From Nitrospirota bacterium (GTDB lineage Bacteria; Nitrospirota; JACRHJ01), in the NCBI GenBank assembly GCA_016212105.1, contig JACRHJ010000006.1, forward strand, positions 1-64,000: a DNA stretch of 64,000 nucleotides. Direction: 5' to 3'. Each line of letters starts with the position of its first letter. Position 1 is the first letter of the stretch. The position numbers were made by a program, and so were the translations under genes. Under the pieces are notes generated by a model, which ran no database searches, was not told the origin of the DNA, and saw nothing but the letters and a program-made list of their open reading frames with translations. Below are positions 41,241 through 49,373 of this stretch, in pieces.

Positions 41241-41726
41241 TTATTTCTTCAGGCTCTCCACGTACGCCAGCGTCTCCCACGTCTTCTTTTCGCCGAGGGA
41301 GTCTTTGAACGGGGGCATCCCGCCGGGCCTGCCGTCCATGACCGACGTGTACAGCTCGCCGTCGCCGCCGCCGTAGACGTACTGCGGGCCGACGATGCCC
41401 GGGCCCATTCCGCCCTTTCCGTCCTCGCCGTGGCAGGAGGCGCACATCTCGGAGTAATGCTTCCTGCCCTCTGCTATCTCCTCCACCTGGCCCTTGAACG
41501 GGTTGGCGGCCGGCGGTATGTTTATGGTCGCCGATGCCGTCATGGCGGGCGCGGCCGCGCCTGCCTCCTCGTCGTATGCCTGGTACTGCGACCAGGTCCC
41601 GATCGGGACGTGGACGAAGGTGTAGTAGACACCCCAGGCGATGACGCCTATGAAGAACAGGAGCCAGCCCGCTGGGAGCCTCCTGCTCGTGTCCTGCCTT
41701 TCCTGTATGCCGTCGTAATCTTCCAT
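41241..41726 (-). CDS. ccoP: CcoP-like mono-haem cytochrome c subunit
   Basis: 161 aa. The N-terminal DYDGIQERQDTSRRLPAGWLL segment and one membrane helix (about 18-38) are the CcoP N-terminal domain. A single cytochrome c domain follows with CASCH and the distal GRPGGMPPFKD methionine loop. Classical CcoP has two haem domains in about 300 aa; here only one remains, and a close relative of this domain is fused to CcoO. The gene sits in the expected place after ccoQ. It receives electrons from periplasmic carriers and passes them to CcoO. Confidence 0.88.
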   Translation of the reverse strand: MEDYDGIQERQDTSRRLPAGWLLFFIGVIAWGVYYTFVHVPIGTWSQYQAYDEEAGAAAPAMTASATINIPPAANPFKGQVEEIAEGRKHYSEMCASCHGEDGKGGMGPGIVGPQYVYGGGDGELYTSVMDGRPGGMPPFKDSLGEKKTWETLAYVESLKK

Positions 41727-41869
41727 TTATCTTCCCTCCGTGCGGGTGTAATATCCGGTTCAAGTACCATCTCATACCCCCTCTTAAGATAAGAGGGGGC
41801 AGGGGGCGTTATGTGCTTTTTGCCCTCACCTCCCATTAAACAGGCAGGGGGAGAGGGAGCGCCGCTCCC

Positions 41870-42019
41870 TCAGTCCTCGTCTTCCATCATCGCGTGCGCG
41901 GGGTCCTCGCTGGTCTCCTTGCCGGAGCCGACGTAGTAGTAGTAAGCCATCCCGGCTATCACAGCCGCCATCGCCACCGTAAACCCAACGTATGCTATCG
42001 CCTGCCAGGTCGCTTCCAT
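41870..42019 (-). CDS. CcoQ-like small subunit
   Basis: A 49-aa ORF missing from the track. It reads MEATWQAIAYVGFTVAMAAV, with a single helix to about residue 30, then an acidic cytoplasmic tail (ETSEDPAHAMMEDED). Size, topology and position between ccoO and ccoP match CcoQ, which stabilises the complex. AAGGAG lies 9 nt before the ATG. Confidence 0.75.
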   Translation of the reverse strand: MEATWQAIAYVGFTVAMAAVIAGMAYYYYVGSGKETSEDPAHAMMEDED

Positions 42020-42034
42020 ATCAGTATCTCCTTG

Positions 42035-42141
42035 TCGCTGTCATTGCGAGGAGCCCCTTCAGCTACGCTCAGGGCAGGCTCCGGCGACGCGGCAATCTCC
42101 TCCAAATTGAGGAGATTGCTTCGCTTCGCTCGCAAAGACAT
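42035..42141. repeat. GCGAGGAGCCC/GCAATCTCCTC-type repeat
   Basis: GTCATTGCGAGGAGCCCCTTCAGCTACGCTCAGGGCAGG...GCGGCAATCTCCTCC followed by GGAGATTGCTTCGCTTCGCTCGCAAAGAC. It forms a long inverted pair between ccoQ and ccoO and recurs in part at 14.6 kb. Confidence 0.65.
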
Positions 42142-42143
42142 AA

Positions 42144-43070
42144 TTAGTGGTGCCCGCCGTGCCCGGCCTCTTTGGCCTCTTCACCGCCGCCCCGTACGTA
42201 CTGTATGAAGCTCACGACCCGCCATACCTTGTCGTCTCCGAGCGCGTCCTTGAACGGGGGCATCCCGCCCGGACGGCCGCCCGTTATGCTCGCATAGAGG
42301 TCCGCGTCCGTGCCGCCGAACTTGAGCGAGGCCGCGGTCAGGTCCGCGCCTATGCCGCCCTTGAGGTCCTTGCCGTGGCACGAGGCGCAGTTGACTTCGA
42401 AGATGTCGTCGCCCTCCTCGATGGCCGACTTGTTGCCAGCGTAGGGGTTGGACAGTGCCGAGGCGGGCATTGCCGCCTGCGCGTTCTTCGCGGCCATTAT
42501 CTCCTTGAAGTCGCGGCCGAGCTTCTGCATGTACGCGACCATCGCGTCCATCTCCGTCTTGCCGTTAAGCGCGGTTATCTCGTCCGCGGTATACGGGAAG
42601 CCGAGCGCCGCCATCTTCTTCTCGGCCACGGCCGGGTCGACCTGCGTGTCCTCCAGCCAGCCGTAGGCAGGCATGTTCGAGTCCGGGACGAGGGCGCGCG
42701 GGTCCTTGAAGTGCTGGTAATGCCATGCGTCCGGGTACCTACCGCCTTCTCTCGCCAGGTCCGGGCCGGTCCTCTTGGAGCCCCAGAGGAACGGCCTGTC
42801 GTACACGAACTCGCCGCCCCTCGAGTAGTCGCCGTAGCGGTCGGTCTCGAACTTCAGCGGACGGACGGTCTGGGTGTGGCAGTTGTTGCAGCCCTCGCGG
42901 ACGTAGATGTCGCGCCCGGCAAGCTCCAGCGCGGTGTAAGGCTTGATGCCGTCTATCGGCGTCGAGGTCGTCTTCGCGAACAGCGGAATGAATGTGGTGA
43001 CGAGAGTACCGACCGAGATCACTACTATCGCCAGGACGAGAAACACTATGGGTCTTGAATATACGTTCAT
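42144..43070 (-). CDS. ccoO: CcoO fused to an extra cytochrome c domain
   Basis: 308 aa versus about 200 for ordinary CcoO. An N-terminal membrane helix (about 8-28) is followed by the CcoO core with REGCNNCHTQTVRPL and DLAREGGRYPDAWHYQHF. A linker leads to a second haem domain (VNCASCHGKDLKGG, Met loop GRPGGMPPFKDALG) and a His-rich tail GHGGHH. The appended domain is closely similar to CcoP of this locus (both have GRPGGMPPFKD). The total of three c-haems across CcoO plus CcoP equals that of canonical cbb3. It lies between ccoN and ccoQ. Confidence 0.93.
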   Translation of the reverse strand: MNVYSRPIVFLVLAIVVISVGTLVTTFIPLFAKTTSTPIDGIKPYTALELAGRDIYVREGCNNCHTQTVRPLKFETDRYGDYSRGGEFVYDRPFLWGSKRTGPDLAREGGRYPDAWHYQHFKDPRALVPDSNMPAYGWLEDTQVDPAVAEKKMAALGFPYTADEITALNGKTEMDAMVAYMQKLGRDFKEIMAAKNAQAAMPASALSNPYAGNKSAIEEGDDIFEVNCASCHGKDLKGGIGADLTAASLKFGGTDADLYASITGGRPGGMPPFKDALGDDKVWRVVSFIQYVRGGGEEAKEAGHGGHH

Positions 43071-43099
43071 TGGCTTTCTCCTCTCAAGGGTAATCGGTC

Positions 43100-44500
43100 T
43101 CAGGCGGCCGCGGCCCCAAGCCTCTTGCCCTTCTGTATGGTCATGAGGATGTTATAGACGAATATGGCGAAGCCAAGGAAGAATATCACCCCTCCGACTC
43201 CCCTCATAATCCAGAACGGGTAGTTGAGCTTGAGCGCCTCCATGAAGGTGTGCGCGAGCGTCCCGTCCGCGTTCCTCTGCATCATCATCAGGCCCTGCTG
43301 AAGGCCGGTGAACCACATCGTCACCGAGAATATCAGCTGGCCGATGAGCGCGAGCCAGAAGTGCGCGTTCGCCAGCGGCACGCTGTATACCTCGGTCTTG
43401 TAGACCCTCTCGATGACATAGTAGATTGCGGCCGAGGCGGTCAGCGCGACCCAGCCCATCGTCCCCATGTGGACGTGGCCGGGCAGGTAGTCGGTGTAGT
43501 GCATCACCTGCGACACCGCGCGTATCGCCTGGGACGGGCCCTGTATCGTCTGGAGTCCGTAGAACGTGATTCCGAGTATCAGGAACTTTATGAGGTAGTT
43601 GCTCCTCATCTGGTCCCAGCGGCCGTTCATCGTGTAGTAGCCGTTGACGACCGAGGCCCAGGACGGGGCGATGAGGAATATCGAGAAGACTATCGCGGTG
43701 GTCTGGATCCAGTCCGGCACCGGGGTGTATACGAGGTGGTGCGCGCCCGTCCAGAGGTACCCGAATATGAGCGCCCAGAAGCCGATGATCGAGAGCCTGT
43801 GCGAGAATATCGGGGCGCCGGTGGCCTTGGGCAGGACGTAGTAGAACATCGCGAGGATGGGCGTGGTGAAGACGAAGCCGACCGCGTTGTGGCCGTACCA
43901 CCACTGGACGTTCGCGTCGTCCACGCCCGCGTAGACCGAGTAGGACTTGAGAAGCCCGACCGGTATCGCGAGGTTGTTGAGGATGTAGAGCACCGCGACG
44001 GTGACGATGGTAGCGAGGATGTACCAGAGCGAGACGTACATCTGCTTTTCCTTGCGGTTCAGTATCGTCCCGATAATGTTCACCGCGAACATCACCCAGA
44101 TTACGACGACGCCGATGTCGAGCGGCCACTCAAGCTCCGCGTACTCCTTCGCCTGCGAGTACCCGAGGAGCAGCGTGACCGCTGCGGCCGCGATGGCGGC
44201 GTTGAACAGCCACAGGTGTACCCGGGCGAGCTTGGGGAAAGGCAGCGGCGCCTTTGCGAGCCTCTGCGTTATGTAGTAGAACATCCCGAATATCGCCCCG
44301 AGGCCGAACCCGAAGGCAAGGCCGTTGGTGTGCACCACCCTGAGCCGCCCGTAGGTCAGCCACGGCGCGAAGTTAAGCTCCGGGTAGACCAGCTGGAAGG
44401 ATATGAGGATGCCGATTAGCACCCCGATTACCCCCCAGAACAGCGCCGAGAGTGCAAACCCCTGCACCACCCCGTACTCGTAATTGACTTCCTTTTCCAT
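43100..44500 (-). CDS. ccoN: CcoN catalytic subunit of cbb3 cytochrome oxidase
   Basis: 466 aa and about 12 helices. Copper/haem ligands are visible: VHTNGLAFGFG, WWYGHNAVGF (CuB His) and TGAHHLVYTP (CuB His pair). Forty-four residues after the first CuB His is the Tyr in IFGYLWTGAHH; the same spacing separates the cross-linked His and Tyr in the structurally known cbb3 enzyme, as I recall. HYTDYLPGHVHMG holds haem-binding histidines. The enzyme reduces oxygen with high affinity and pumps protons. The gene is preceded by a rubredoxin-like gene and followed by ccoO at 29 bp. Confidence 0.96.
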   Translation of the reverse strand: MEKEVNYEYGVVQGFALSALFWGVIGVLIGILISFQLVYPELNFAPWLTYGRLRVVHTNGLAFGFGLGAIFGMFYYITQRLAKAPLPFPKLARVHLWLFNAAIAAAAVTLLLGYSQAKEYAELEWPLDIGVVVIWVMFAVNIIGTILNRKEKQMYVSLWYILATIVTVAVLYILNNLAIPVGLLKSYSVYAGVDDANVQWWYGHNAVGFVFTTPILAMFYYVLPKATGAPIFSHRLSIIGFWALIFGYLWTGAHHLVYTPVPDWIQTTAIVFSIFLIAPSWASVVNGYYTMNGRWDQMRSNYLIKFLILGITFYGLQTIQGPSQAIRAVSQVMHYTDYLPGHVHMGTMGWVALTASAAIYYVIERVYKTEVYSVPLANAHFWLALIGQLIFSVTMWFTGLQQGLMMMQRNADGTLAHTFMEALKLNYPFWIMRGVGGVIFFLGFAIFVYNILMTIQKGKRLGAAAA

Positions 44501-44593
44501 CTCTCCTCCTCTTGAAAGGGTCCTAAACTTTCAGTTACCCTGCCATACCCGCCGGATTTCATCACACAACCCGGCCCCTGACAACATGTCGCC

Positions 44594-44764
44594 CTAAGCG
44601 TGCCCCGCCGGCAGCTGTACCGGCTTCCCGCCGAAGCTGGCCTGCGCGAACGCGCCCTTCGCGGCGCCGCATAGCGGGCACCTGTACTCCTCGCCAAGTT
44701 CCGAAAAGCTCTTGTTTGCCGAAGTCTCGTGGTAGGTAAAACCACACAGCCTGCATTCGTACAT
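44594..44764 (-). CDS. Small rubredoxin-like protein upstream of ccoN
   Basis: A 56-aa ORF not in the track: MYECRLCGFTYHETSANK, then EEYRCPLCGAAKGAFAQ and a 16-residue tail ending LPAGHA. The two Cys-X2-Cys knuckles are those of rubredoxin, but the tyrosine/tryptophan core is changed, so the redox potential may differ. AAGGAGGG lies 10 nt before the ATG. It is the first gene on the cbb3 transcript. Confidence 0.8.
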   Translation of the reverse strand: MYECRLCGFTYHETSANKSFSELGEEYRCPLCGAAKGAFAQASFGGKPVQLPAGHA

Positions 44765-44866
44765 TTTTATTATACCCTCCTTGCCCGAATCCCGCCAGTT
44801 TCCCCATACTTACGCATACCTGTCAAGTACATCCATTACCTCCCTGTCGTGTACCTGACCATCATA

Positions 44867-44885
44867 CAGGATTAATATTGTCCTG
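44867..44885. promoter_or_regulatory. CAGGA-N9-TCCTG inverted repeat upstream of the cbb3 operon
   Basis: CAGGATTAATATTGTCCTG is a perfect 5-bp inverted repeat with an AT-rich centre, 103 bp upstream of the rubredoxin-like gene. It could be an operator for the cbb3 operon or for the Fur-family gene beyond. It does not match an FNR box. Confidence 0.3.
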
Positions 44886-44895
44886 ATTGGCCCCC

Positions 44896-44924
44896 GAAAA
44901 AACCGCCGGGCGGACCAGGCGGTT
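44896..44924 (-). terminator. Rho-independent terminator after the second Fur-family gene
   Basis: On the minus strand AACCGCC-TGGTCCGCCC-GGCGGTT is followed by TTTTCGGG. It separates this gene from the cbb3 operon. Confidence 0.8.
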
Positions 44925-44945
44925 CTGTTGTGTGTCTTGTTGAAG

Positions 44946-45338
44946 TCAACCGTTCTTGGCGCAGTCCGGGCAGAGGCCGTAGAACTCGACGTGCTTGCCG
45001 GTTATCATGAAGCCCTGGGCTATATCCGCCGGGACGGTCAGGTCGAAATCCTTGAAGATGTCCACTACCGCGCGGCATTTCTCGCAGATGAGGTGGTGGT
45101 GGAGCTTGGTGTTCGGGTCGTAGCGTTTCCTCTGGTCGTCTATGTTCAGCTCCCAGAGCATGCCCTTCGCCTTCAACGCCTCGAGCGTGTTGTAGACGGT
45201 GGCGAAAGACATCATCGGGTACTTCTTCTGGATGGCCGAGTATATGTCCTCGGCCGAAGGGTGGGAGGTGTTGCCGTCCAGGTATTCGAGGATGGCTGCC
45301 CTCTGCGGTGTCATCTTGAAAACTGTCTTGCCTTCCAT
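44946..45338 (-). CDS. Fur-family regulator (second PerR-like paralogue)
   Basis: 130 aa from the ATG at 45338, which sits 4 nt after GGAGGG. The winged helix reads MTPQRAAILEYLDG, then SHPSAEDIY and MSFATVYNTLEALKA. The dimer domain carries KLHHHLICEKC and GLCPDC, the two Cys pairs of the structural zinc. It is closely similar to the regulator at 27.1 kb (same TPQRAAI and YPMMSFATVYNTL stretches), so the two are paralogues. Its neighbours are the cbb3 operon (downstream) and a glycerate kinase gene, so oxygen or peroxide control of respiration is plausible. Confidence 0.88.
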   Translation of the reverse strand: MEGKTVFKMTPQRAAILEYLDGNTSHPSAEDIYSAIQKKYPMMSFATVYNTLEALKAKGMLWELNIDDQRKRYDPNTKLHHHLICEKCRAVVDIFKDFDLTVPADIAQGFMITGKHVEFYGLCPDCAKNG

Positions 45339-45370
45339 TGAACCCTCCAAAGACTTTGTTCAAACTCTTG

Positions 45371-45405
45371 TTAGAAACATTCTCATATTGGAATTGATTT
45401 GTCAA
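45371..45405 (-). promoter_or_regulatory. Candidate promoter and operator of the second Fur-family gene
   Basis: A perfect minus-strand -35 TTGACA (45405-45400) is followed at the -10 region by the imperfect inverted repeat TTAGAAACATTCTCA (45371-45385). This matches the Fur/PerR 7-1-7 pattern at about 10 of 14 positions. It suggests autoregulation; the -10 is poor. Confidence 0.35.
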
Positions 45406-45508
45406 GGGTAAAAATACAGTTCAGCTAAAAATAGTGTAGTTTTCTTTATAGGCGTGGTTATCAGGCAGGTTGTAGTGAGTGAGGTTGGCATCAGAAGGTC
45501 AAGCACTG

Positions 45509-46828
45509 TCACCTTATCAGAATCACCCCAATATCCATGACGTTCGTCCCGGTCGGCCCGGTGACGAAGAGGTCGCCGGTCATCTCGAAGAAGTGGTACG
45601 AGTCGTTGTCCAGCAGGTTGGCCTCCGCGCGCAGCCCCATCCGCCAGCCCCGCTCGACGGCCGAACCGTCCGCGAATGCGCCTGCCGCGTCCGTCGGCCC
45701 GTCCGTGCCGTCCGTCCCCGCGAAGAGCGCGGCTATGCCGTCCTCGCCGCGCACCTTCATGGCGAAGGCGAGCGCCTGTTCCTGGTTCCTGCCGCCCTTG
45801 CCCGCGCCCCGGACTGTGACCGTCGTCTCGCCGCCTACAATGATGCAGGCGGGCCGGTCTATACCCTGGCCCCTGAGCTTCAGCGCGTCCTCCGCGAGCC
45901 GCCAGGCGACCTCGCGCGCCTCGCCGTGTACTTCGGAGTCGAGGATGTATGCGTCGTAGCCGAGGTAGCCCGCGACCTCCTCCGCCTTCCGGAGCGCGGC
46001 GAGGTTGGACGCGGCGACGACGTTCCGGACGCGCGCGAAGGTCTCGGCCTCCGGCTTGGGCGTCTCCGGCAGGTCGCCTCGTACGCCCTTGTCGAGCAGT
46101 TCCTTCACGCCATCCGGAAGACGTCCGTACACGCCGCGTATCTGGAGTATCTCTTTCGCCTGGAGGTACGTCGTCTCGTCAGGCGCGGTCGGCCCGGATG
46201 CGATCACGCCGATGTCGTCGCCGAGCACGTCGGATATGATGAGGCTCGCCACCTGAGCCGGGTAGGCCGCGACCGCGAGCCTGCCGCCCTTAATAGCCGA
46301 GAGGTGTTTCCTGACACAGTTGATTTCGCCGATGTCCGCGCCGGAGGCGAGCAGGAGCCGTGTCACGGCCTGCTTGTCCTTCAAGGATATGCCCTGCACG
46401 GGGAGCGCCATCAGCGCGGATGCGCCACCGGAGAGAAGGCACAGGACGAGGTCGTCCTCGCCCGCCCTGGAAATTATCTCGATGATGCGCTTCGCGGCGA
46501 CGAGGCCGCGCCCGTCCGGGACGGGGTGTGACGCCTCGTACAGCTCGACGCGCTCAAGCAGGCCGCCGTGCCCGTCCTTTGTGACGACCGCGCCTTCGTT
46601 GATGAGTTCGCCAAGGACCTCTTCCGCCGCCTTCGCCATGCCGTACGCGGCCTTACCCGCGCCGACGACGTATATCCTGCTTATGTCCGGGAGCGCGTAA
46701 CCTTCGTTTCCGACGAATAGCGTGCTGCCGGAGATGCGCAGGTGCTCCTTGACCGCGGCGTACGGGTCGACTGCCGCGATTGCGGAGTTGAAGATCTGGG
46801 TGAGGTTATGACGGGTATCGTGGTCCAT
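45509..46828 (-). CDS. Glycerate 2-kinase (GckA/TtuD, DUF4147-MOFRL)
   Basis: 439 aa. The N-terminal DUF4147 domain has YVVGAGKAAYGMAKAAEEVL and LCLLSGGASALM; the C-terminal MOFRL domain has SEVHGEAREVAW, GGETTVTVRGAGKGGRNQEQ and GTDGTDGPTDAAGAF. The enzyme phosphorylates D-glycerate to 2-phosphoglycerate. There is no obvious glycerate or serine pathway partner nearby. The start has a weak ribosome site. It lies on the minus strand upstream of the second Fur-family gene and ends about 170 bp before it. Confidence 0.9.
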   Translation of the reverse strand: MDHDTRHNLTQIFNSAIAAVDPYAAVKEHLRISGSTLFVGNEGYALPDISRIYVVGAGKAAYGMAKAAEEVLGELINEGAVVTKDGHGGLLERVELYEASHPVPDGRGLVAAKRIIEIISRAGEDDLVLCLLSGGASALMALPVQGISLKDKQAVTRLLLASGADIGEINCVRKHLSAIKGGRLAVAAYPAQVASLIISDVLGDDIGVIASGPTAPDETTYLQAKEILQIRGVYGRLPDGVKELLDKGVRGDLPETPKPEAETFARVRNVVAASNLAALRKAEEVAGYLGYDAYILDSEVHGEAREVAWRLAEDALKLRGQGIDRPACIIVGGETTVTVRGAGKGGRNQEQALAFAMKVRGEDGIAALFAGTDGTDGPTDAAGAFADGSAVERGWRMGLRAEANLLDNDSYHFFEMTGDLFVTGPTGTNVMDIGVILIR

Positions 46829-46867
46829 AGTTTAGAGGGAACGCCCTGCCGGAATGCAGTTGATTAC

Positions 46868-46925
46868 GCCCGTCATTCCCGCCCGTTCAGCTTCGCTCAG
46901 GGCAGGCTCCGGCGGGAATCCAGGG
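46868..46925. repeat. GTCATTCCCGCC...GGCGGGAATCC repeat with inserted loop
   Basis: The outer palindrome GTCATTCCCGCC/GGCGGGAATCC encloses CGTTCAGCTTCGCTCAGGGCAGGCTCC, a second repeat type. It lies just upstream of the glycerate kinase gene. Confidence 0.7.
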
Positions 46926-46957
46926 ACTTTATAAATTGTGGACCGATAACGCAATGT

Positions 46958-47341
46958 TCATAATATCCCAAGCATGCATACAATAAAAATCACTGCGTTC
47001 ACCAGAGCAATTATCTTAATCGCGATACTCTCTTTAGTTCCAGCCCAGAGAACCTTGAAAAATTTCATATCCATCTGGACTGTAATTAACGTAGGTTTGA
47101 CATGAATGTACTTCTGGATTTTTATTGTATATATAGAACTCATAATTACCCCTGCCGCCATCAATAAATATTCGACGTGAGCAAACATGAATACGTCGAG
47201 ATTGACGATGGTCATAGAACCTGGTCTACTCAGATAATAACATCCATCTCTCTCATCAGGGAAACCAATCAAGAAAGGTAGCAACATTAGCGTACAAGAT
47301 ATTTCCAGCAAGAGGATACGATTTCTAAGATAACTATCCAT
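46958..47341 (-). CDS. AT-rich membrane protein, unknown
   Basis: 127 aa with three to four hydrophobic segments (about 8-26, 50-72, 100-125). It reads MDSYLRNRILLLEISCTLML and ends IIALVNAVIFIVCMLGIL. GC content is clearly lower than the surroundings, and the gene sits isolated between two repeat clusters, which suggests a recent acquisition. No family is recognised. Confidence 0.5.
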   Translation of the reverse strand: MDSYLRNRILLLEISCTLMLLPFLIGFPDERDGCYYLSRPGSMTIVNLDVFMFAHVEYLLMAAGVIMSSIYTIKIQKYIHVKPTLITVQMDMKFFKVLWAGTKESIAIKIIALVNAVIFIVCMLGIL

Positions 47342-47355
47342 AAGCTGTACCGGGG

Positions 47356-47660
47356 GTGAGGGGTCTCCACCTGTAGGGGCCGACCGGAGCCTGTCCTGAG
47401 CGCAGTCGAAGGATGTCGGCCCTTCCTATAAAAACGCCCGATGAATCGGGCAGCTACAACTTCCTGGATTCCCGCCTTCGCGGGAATGACGACAAAAGGC
47501 AAATCCCCCCTGTAGTCCCCCCTTTTTCAAAGTGGGGACAATGCGTTTACCTCCCCCTTTGTAAAAGGGGGAATGAGGGGGATTTGGCTTTCTCCCCTCT
47601 CCCCGAAGTGGGAGAGAGCCTGCCCTGAGCGAAGCCGAAGGGGGCCGGGGGTGAGGGTTC
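47356..47660. repeat. Repeat cluster between argH and the AT-rich gene
   Basis: Repeats fill most of this 328-bp gap: GTAGGGGCCGACCGG...TGTCGGCCCTTCC (about 47376-47427), GATTCCCGCCTTCGCGGGAATGAC, CCCCCTTTTTCAAAGTGGGG, CCCCCTTTGTAAAAGGGGG, and a CTCTCCCCGAAGTGGGAGAG element with CTGCCCTGAGCGAAGCCGAAGGGGG inside. No gene was seen. Confidence 0.7.
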
Positions 47661-47669
47661 CGCCTGGCC

Positions 47670-49058
47670 TTACCCCTCCGTCTTCTTCCTCAACTCCTTC
47701 ACAAGCTGTATATGCTCCATTACCGCCGCCCTGGCAGTTCCGCCGATATGGTTGCGCGAGTTGACCGAGCTTTCGACGGTAAGCCGGCGGAGGCCCTCCT
47801 CGTCCGCGCCGGGATAAACCCCCTGAAGCTCCTCAAGGGTCAGTTCCTCCATCTCGCGCCCGGACTCGGTAAGCATCCTGACGACCTTGCCCACGACCTC
47901 GTGCGCCTCTCGGAAGGGCAGCCCCTTGCCGACCAGGTAGTCTGCTAAGTCGGTCGCGGTAGAGTACCCGCCCTTCGCCGCGGCAAGCATCCTGTCCACG
48001 CGCGGCGTCATCCCCGCCATGATGTCCTTCATAGCGCGGAGCGAGCCGCGCACGGTGTCCGCGGCGTCGAAGACCGGCTCCTTGTCCTCCTGCATGTCCT
48101 TGTTGTACGCGAGCGGCAGACCCTTCATGACAGTCAGGAGCGCGACGAGGTCGCCGTATACCCTGCCGGTCTTCCCGCGCACAAGCTCCGGGACGTCCGG
48201 GTTCTTCTTCTGCGGCATGATGGACGAGCCGGTGCAGTACGCGTCCGGCAGGTCTATGAAACCGAACTCGCCGGTGGACCAGAGTATAAGTTCCTCGGAC
48301 AGCCGCGAGAGGTGCATCATCAGCGCGGAGCAGCAGAACAGGAACTCGAGGTTCGTGTCCCGGTCGGAGACGGAGTCAATAGAGTTCGCGGTCGGCCTCT
48401 CGAACCGGAGCAGCATGGCGACGAAGCCCCGGTCTATCGGGAAGTCCGTGCCCGCGAGTGCGCCCGCGCCGAGCGGCATCCGGTCGGCCCTCTTCGCGCA
48501 GTCGAGGAACCTGCCCCGGTCACGTTCCAGCATCTCGAAGTATGCCATCAGGTGGTGCGAGAAGAGGACGGGTTGCGCGCGCTGGAGGTGCGTGTAGCCG
48601 GGCATGATGACGTCTATCTCCTTCTCGGCCCTGTCGAGTATAACCTCCTGCATCTCGTATATGGCCTTCGAGATAGCGGCCATCTCGTCCCTGAGGTAGA
48701 GCTTCACGTCGAGCGCGACCTGGTCGTTCCGGCTCCTCGCCGTGTGCAGCCTCTTGCCCGCATCGCCGACCTTCTCGGTCAGCCGCGACTCGATGTTCAT
48801 GTGGACGTCTTCGAGGTCCACGCGCCATTCGAAGCGGCCCTCCTCGATGTCGTCGAGGATCTCCTCCAGCCCGGCCATTATCTTCTTCGCGTCCTCAGCC
48901 GATATTATCCCCTGACGCGCGAGCATCCGGCAGTGCACGATGCTGCCCGCTATGTCGTACCTGTACAGCCTCTTGTCGAACGGGACGGAGGCGGTGAACT
49001 CCTCGACGAACTTGTCGGTCGGCTCACTGAACCGCCCGCCCCATGGTTTGTCTGCCAT
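47670..49058 (-). CDS. argH: Argininosuccinate lyase
   Basis: 462 aa. It cleaves argininosuccinate to arginine and fumarate, the last step of arginine synthesis. The superfamily signature [16 protein letters not shown] is intact, as are [17 protein letters not shown] and [23 protein letters not shown] lies 8 nt before the ATG. It is downstream of argG, across a 315-bp repeat array, so it may need its own promoter. Confidence 0.97.
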   Translation of the reverse strand: MADKPWGGRFSEPTDKFVEEFTASVPFDKRLYRYDIAGSIVHCRMLARQGIISAEDAKKIMAGLEEILDDIEEGRFEWRVDLEDVHMNIESRLTEKVGDAGKRLHTARSRNDQVALDVKLYLRDEMAAISKAIYEMQEVILDRAEKEIDVIMPGYTHLQRAQPVLFSHHLMAYFEMLERDRGRFLDCAKRADRMPLGAGALAGTDFPIDRGFVAMLLRFERPTANSIDSVSDRDTNLEFLFCCSALMMHLSRLSEELILWSTGEFGFIDLPDAYCTGSSIMPQKKNPDVPELVRGKTGRVYGDLVALLTVMKGLPLAYNKDMQEDKEPVFDAADTVRGSLRAMKDIMAGMTPRVDRMLAAAKGGYSTATDLADYLVGKGLPFREAHEVVGKVVRMLTESGREMEELTLEELQGVYPGADEEGLRRLTVESSVNSRNHIGGTARAAVMEHIQLVKELRKKTEG

Positions 49059-49083
49059 GTCTGTATCTCCGAAATTGGTTACG

Positions 49084-49340
49084 TTGTCATTCTGAGCGAA
49101 GCGAAGAATCCGCCTGTATCTGAAAACTTGTAGGGGCGCAGTTCACTGCGCCCGCACGTTAATCCTTATGATGTCACCCCCGCGAAAGCGGAGGCCCAGT
49201 GACTTGGTAATACTTTGTTGCACACGCAACGACAGTCACTGGATTCCCGCTTTCGCGGGAATGACGGGATACTGTAACCGGGCCGGGGGTGAGGGTTCTT
49301 TAACAAAAAGGGCCGACACACGGGTCGGCCCCTTACATAA
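49084..49340. repeat. Repeat array between argG and argH
   Basis: This array holds CATTCTGAGCGAAGCGAAGAATCC, GTAGGGGCGCAGTTCACTGCGCCCGCAC, CACCCCCGCGAAAGCGGAGGCCC, GATTCCCGCTTTCGCGGGAATGACG and AGGGCCGACACACGGGTCGGCCCCTTACATAAAA. No gene or clear promoter was found in the array. Confidence 0.7.
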
Positions 49341-49373
49341 AAGCCTGATGCAAGGCCGAGTCTCGTACGCGCG

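Noticed and set aside
44765-44895. FNR/Anr box upstream of the cbb3 operon
   Set aside because: No TTGAT-N4-ATCAA sequence was found; only the CAGGA-N9-TCCTG repeat is present.
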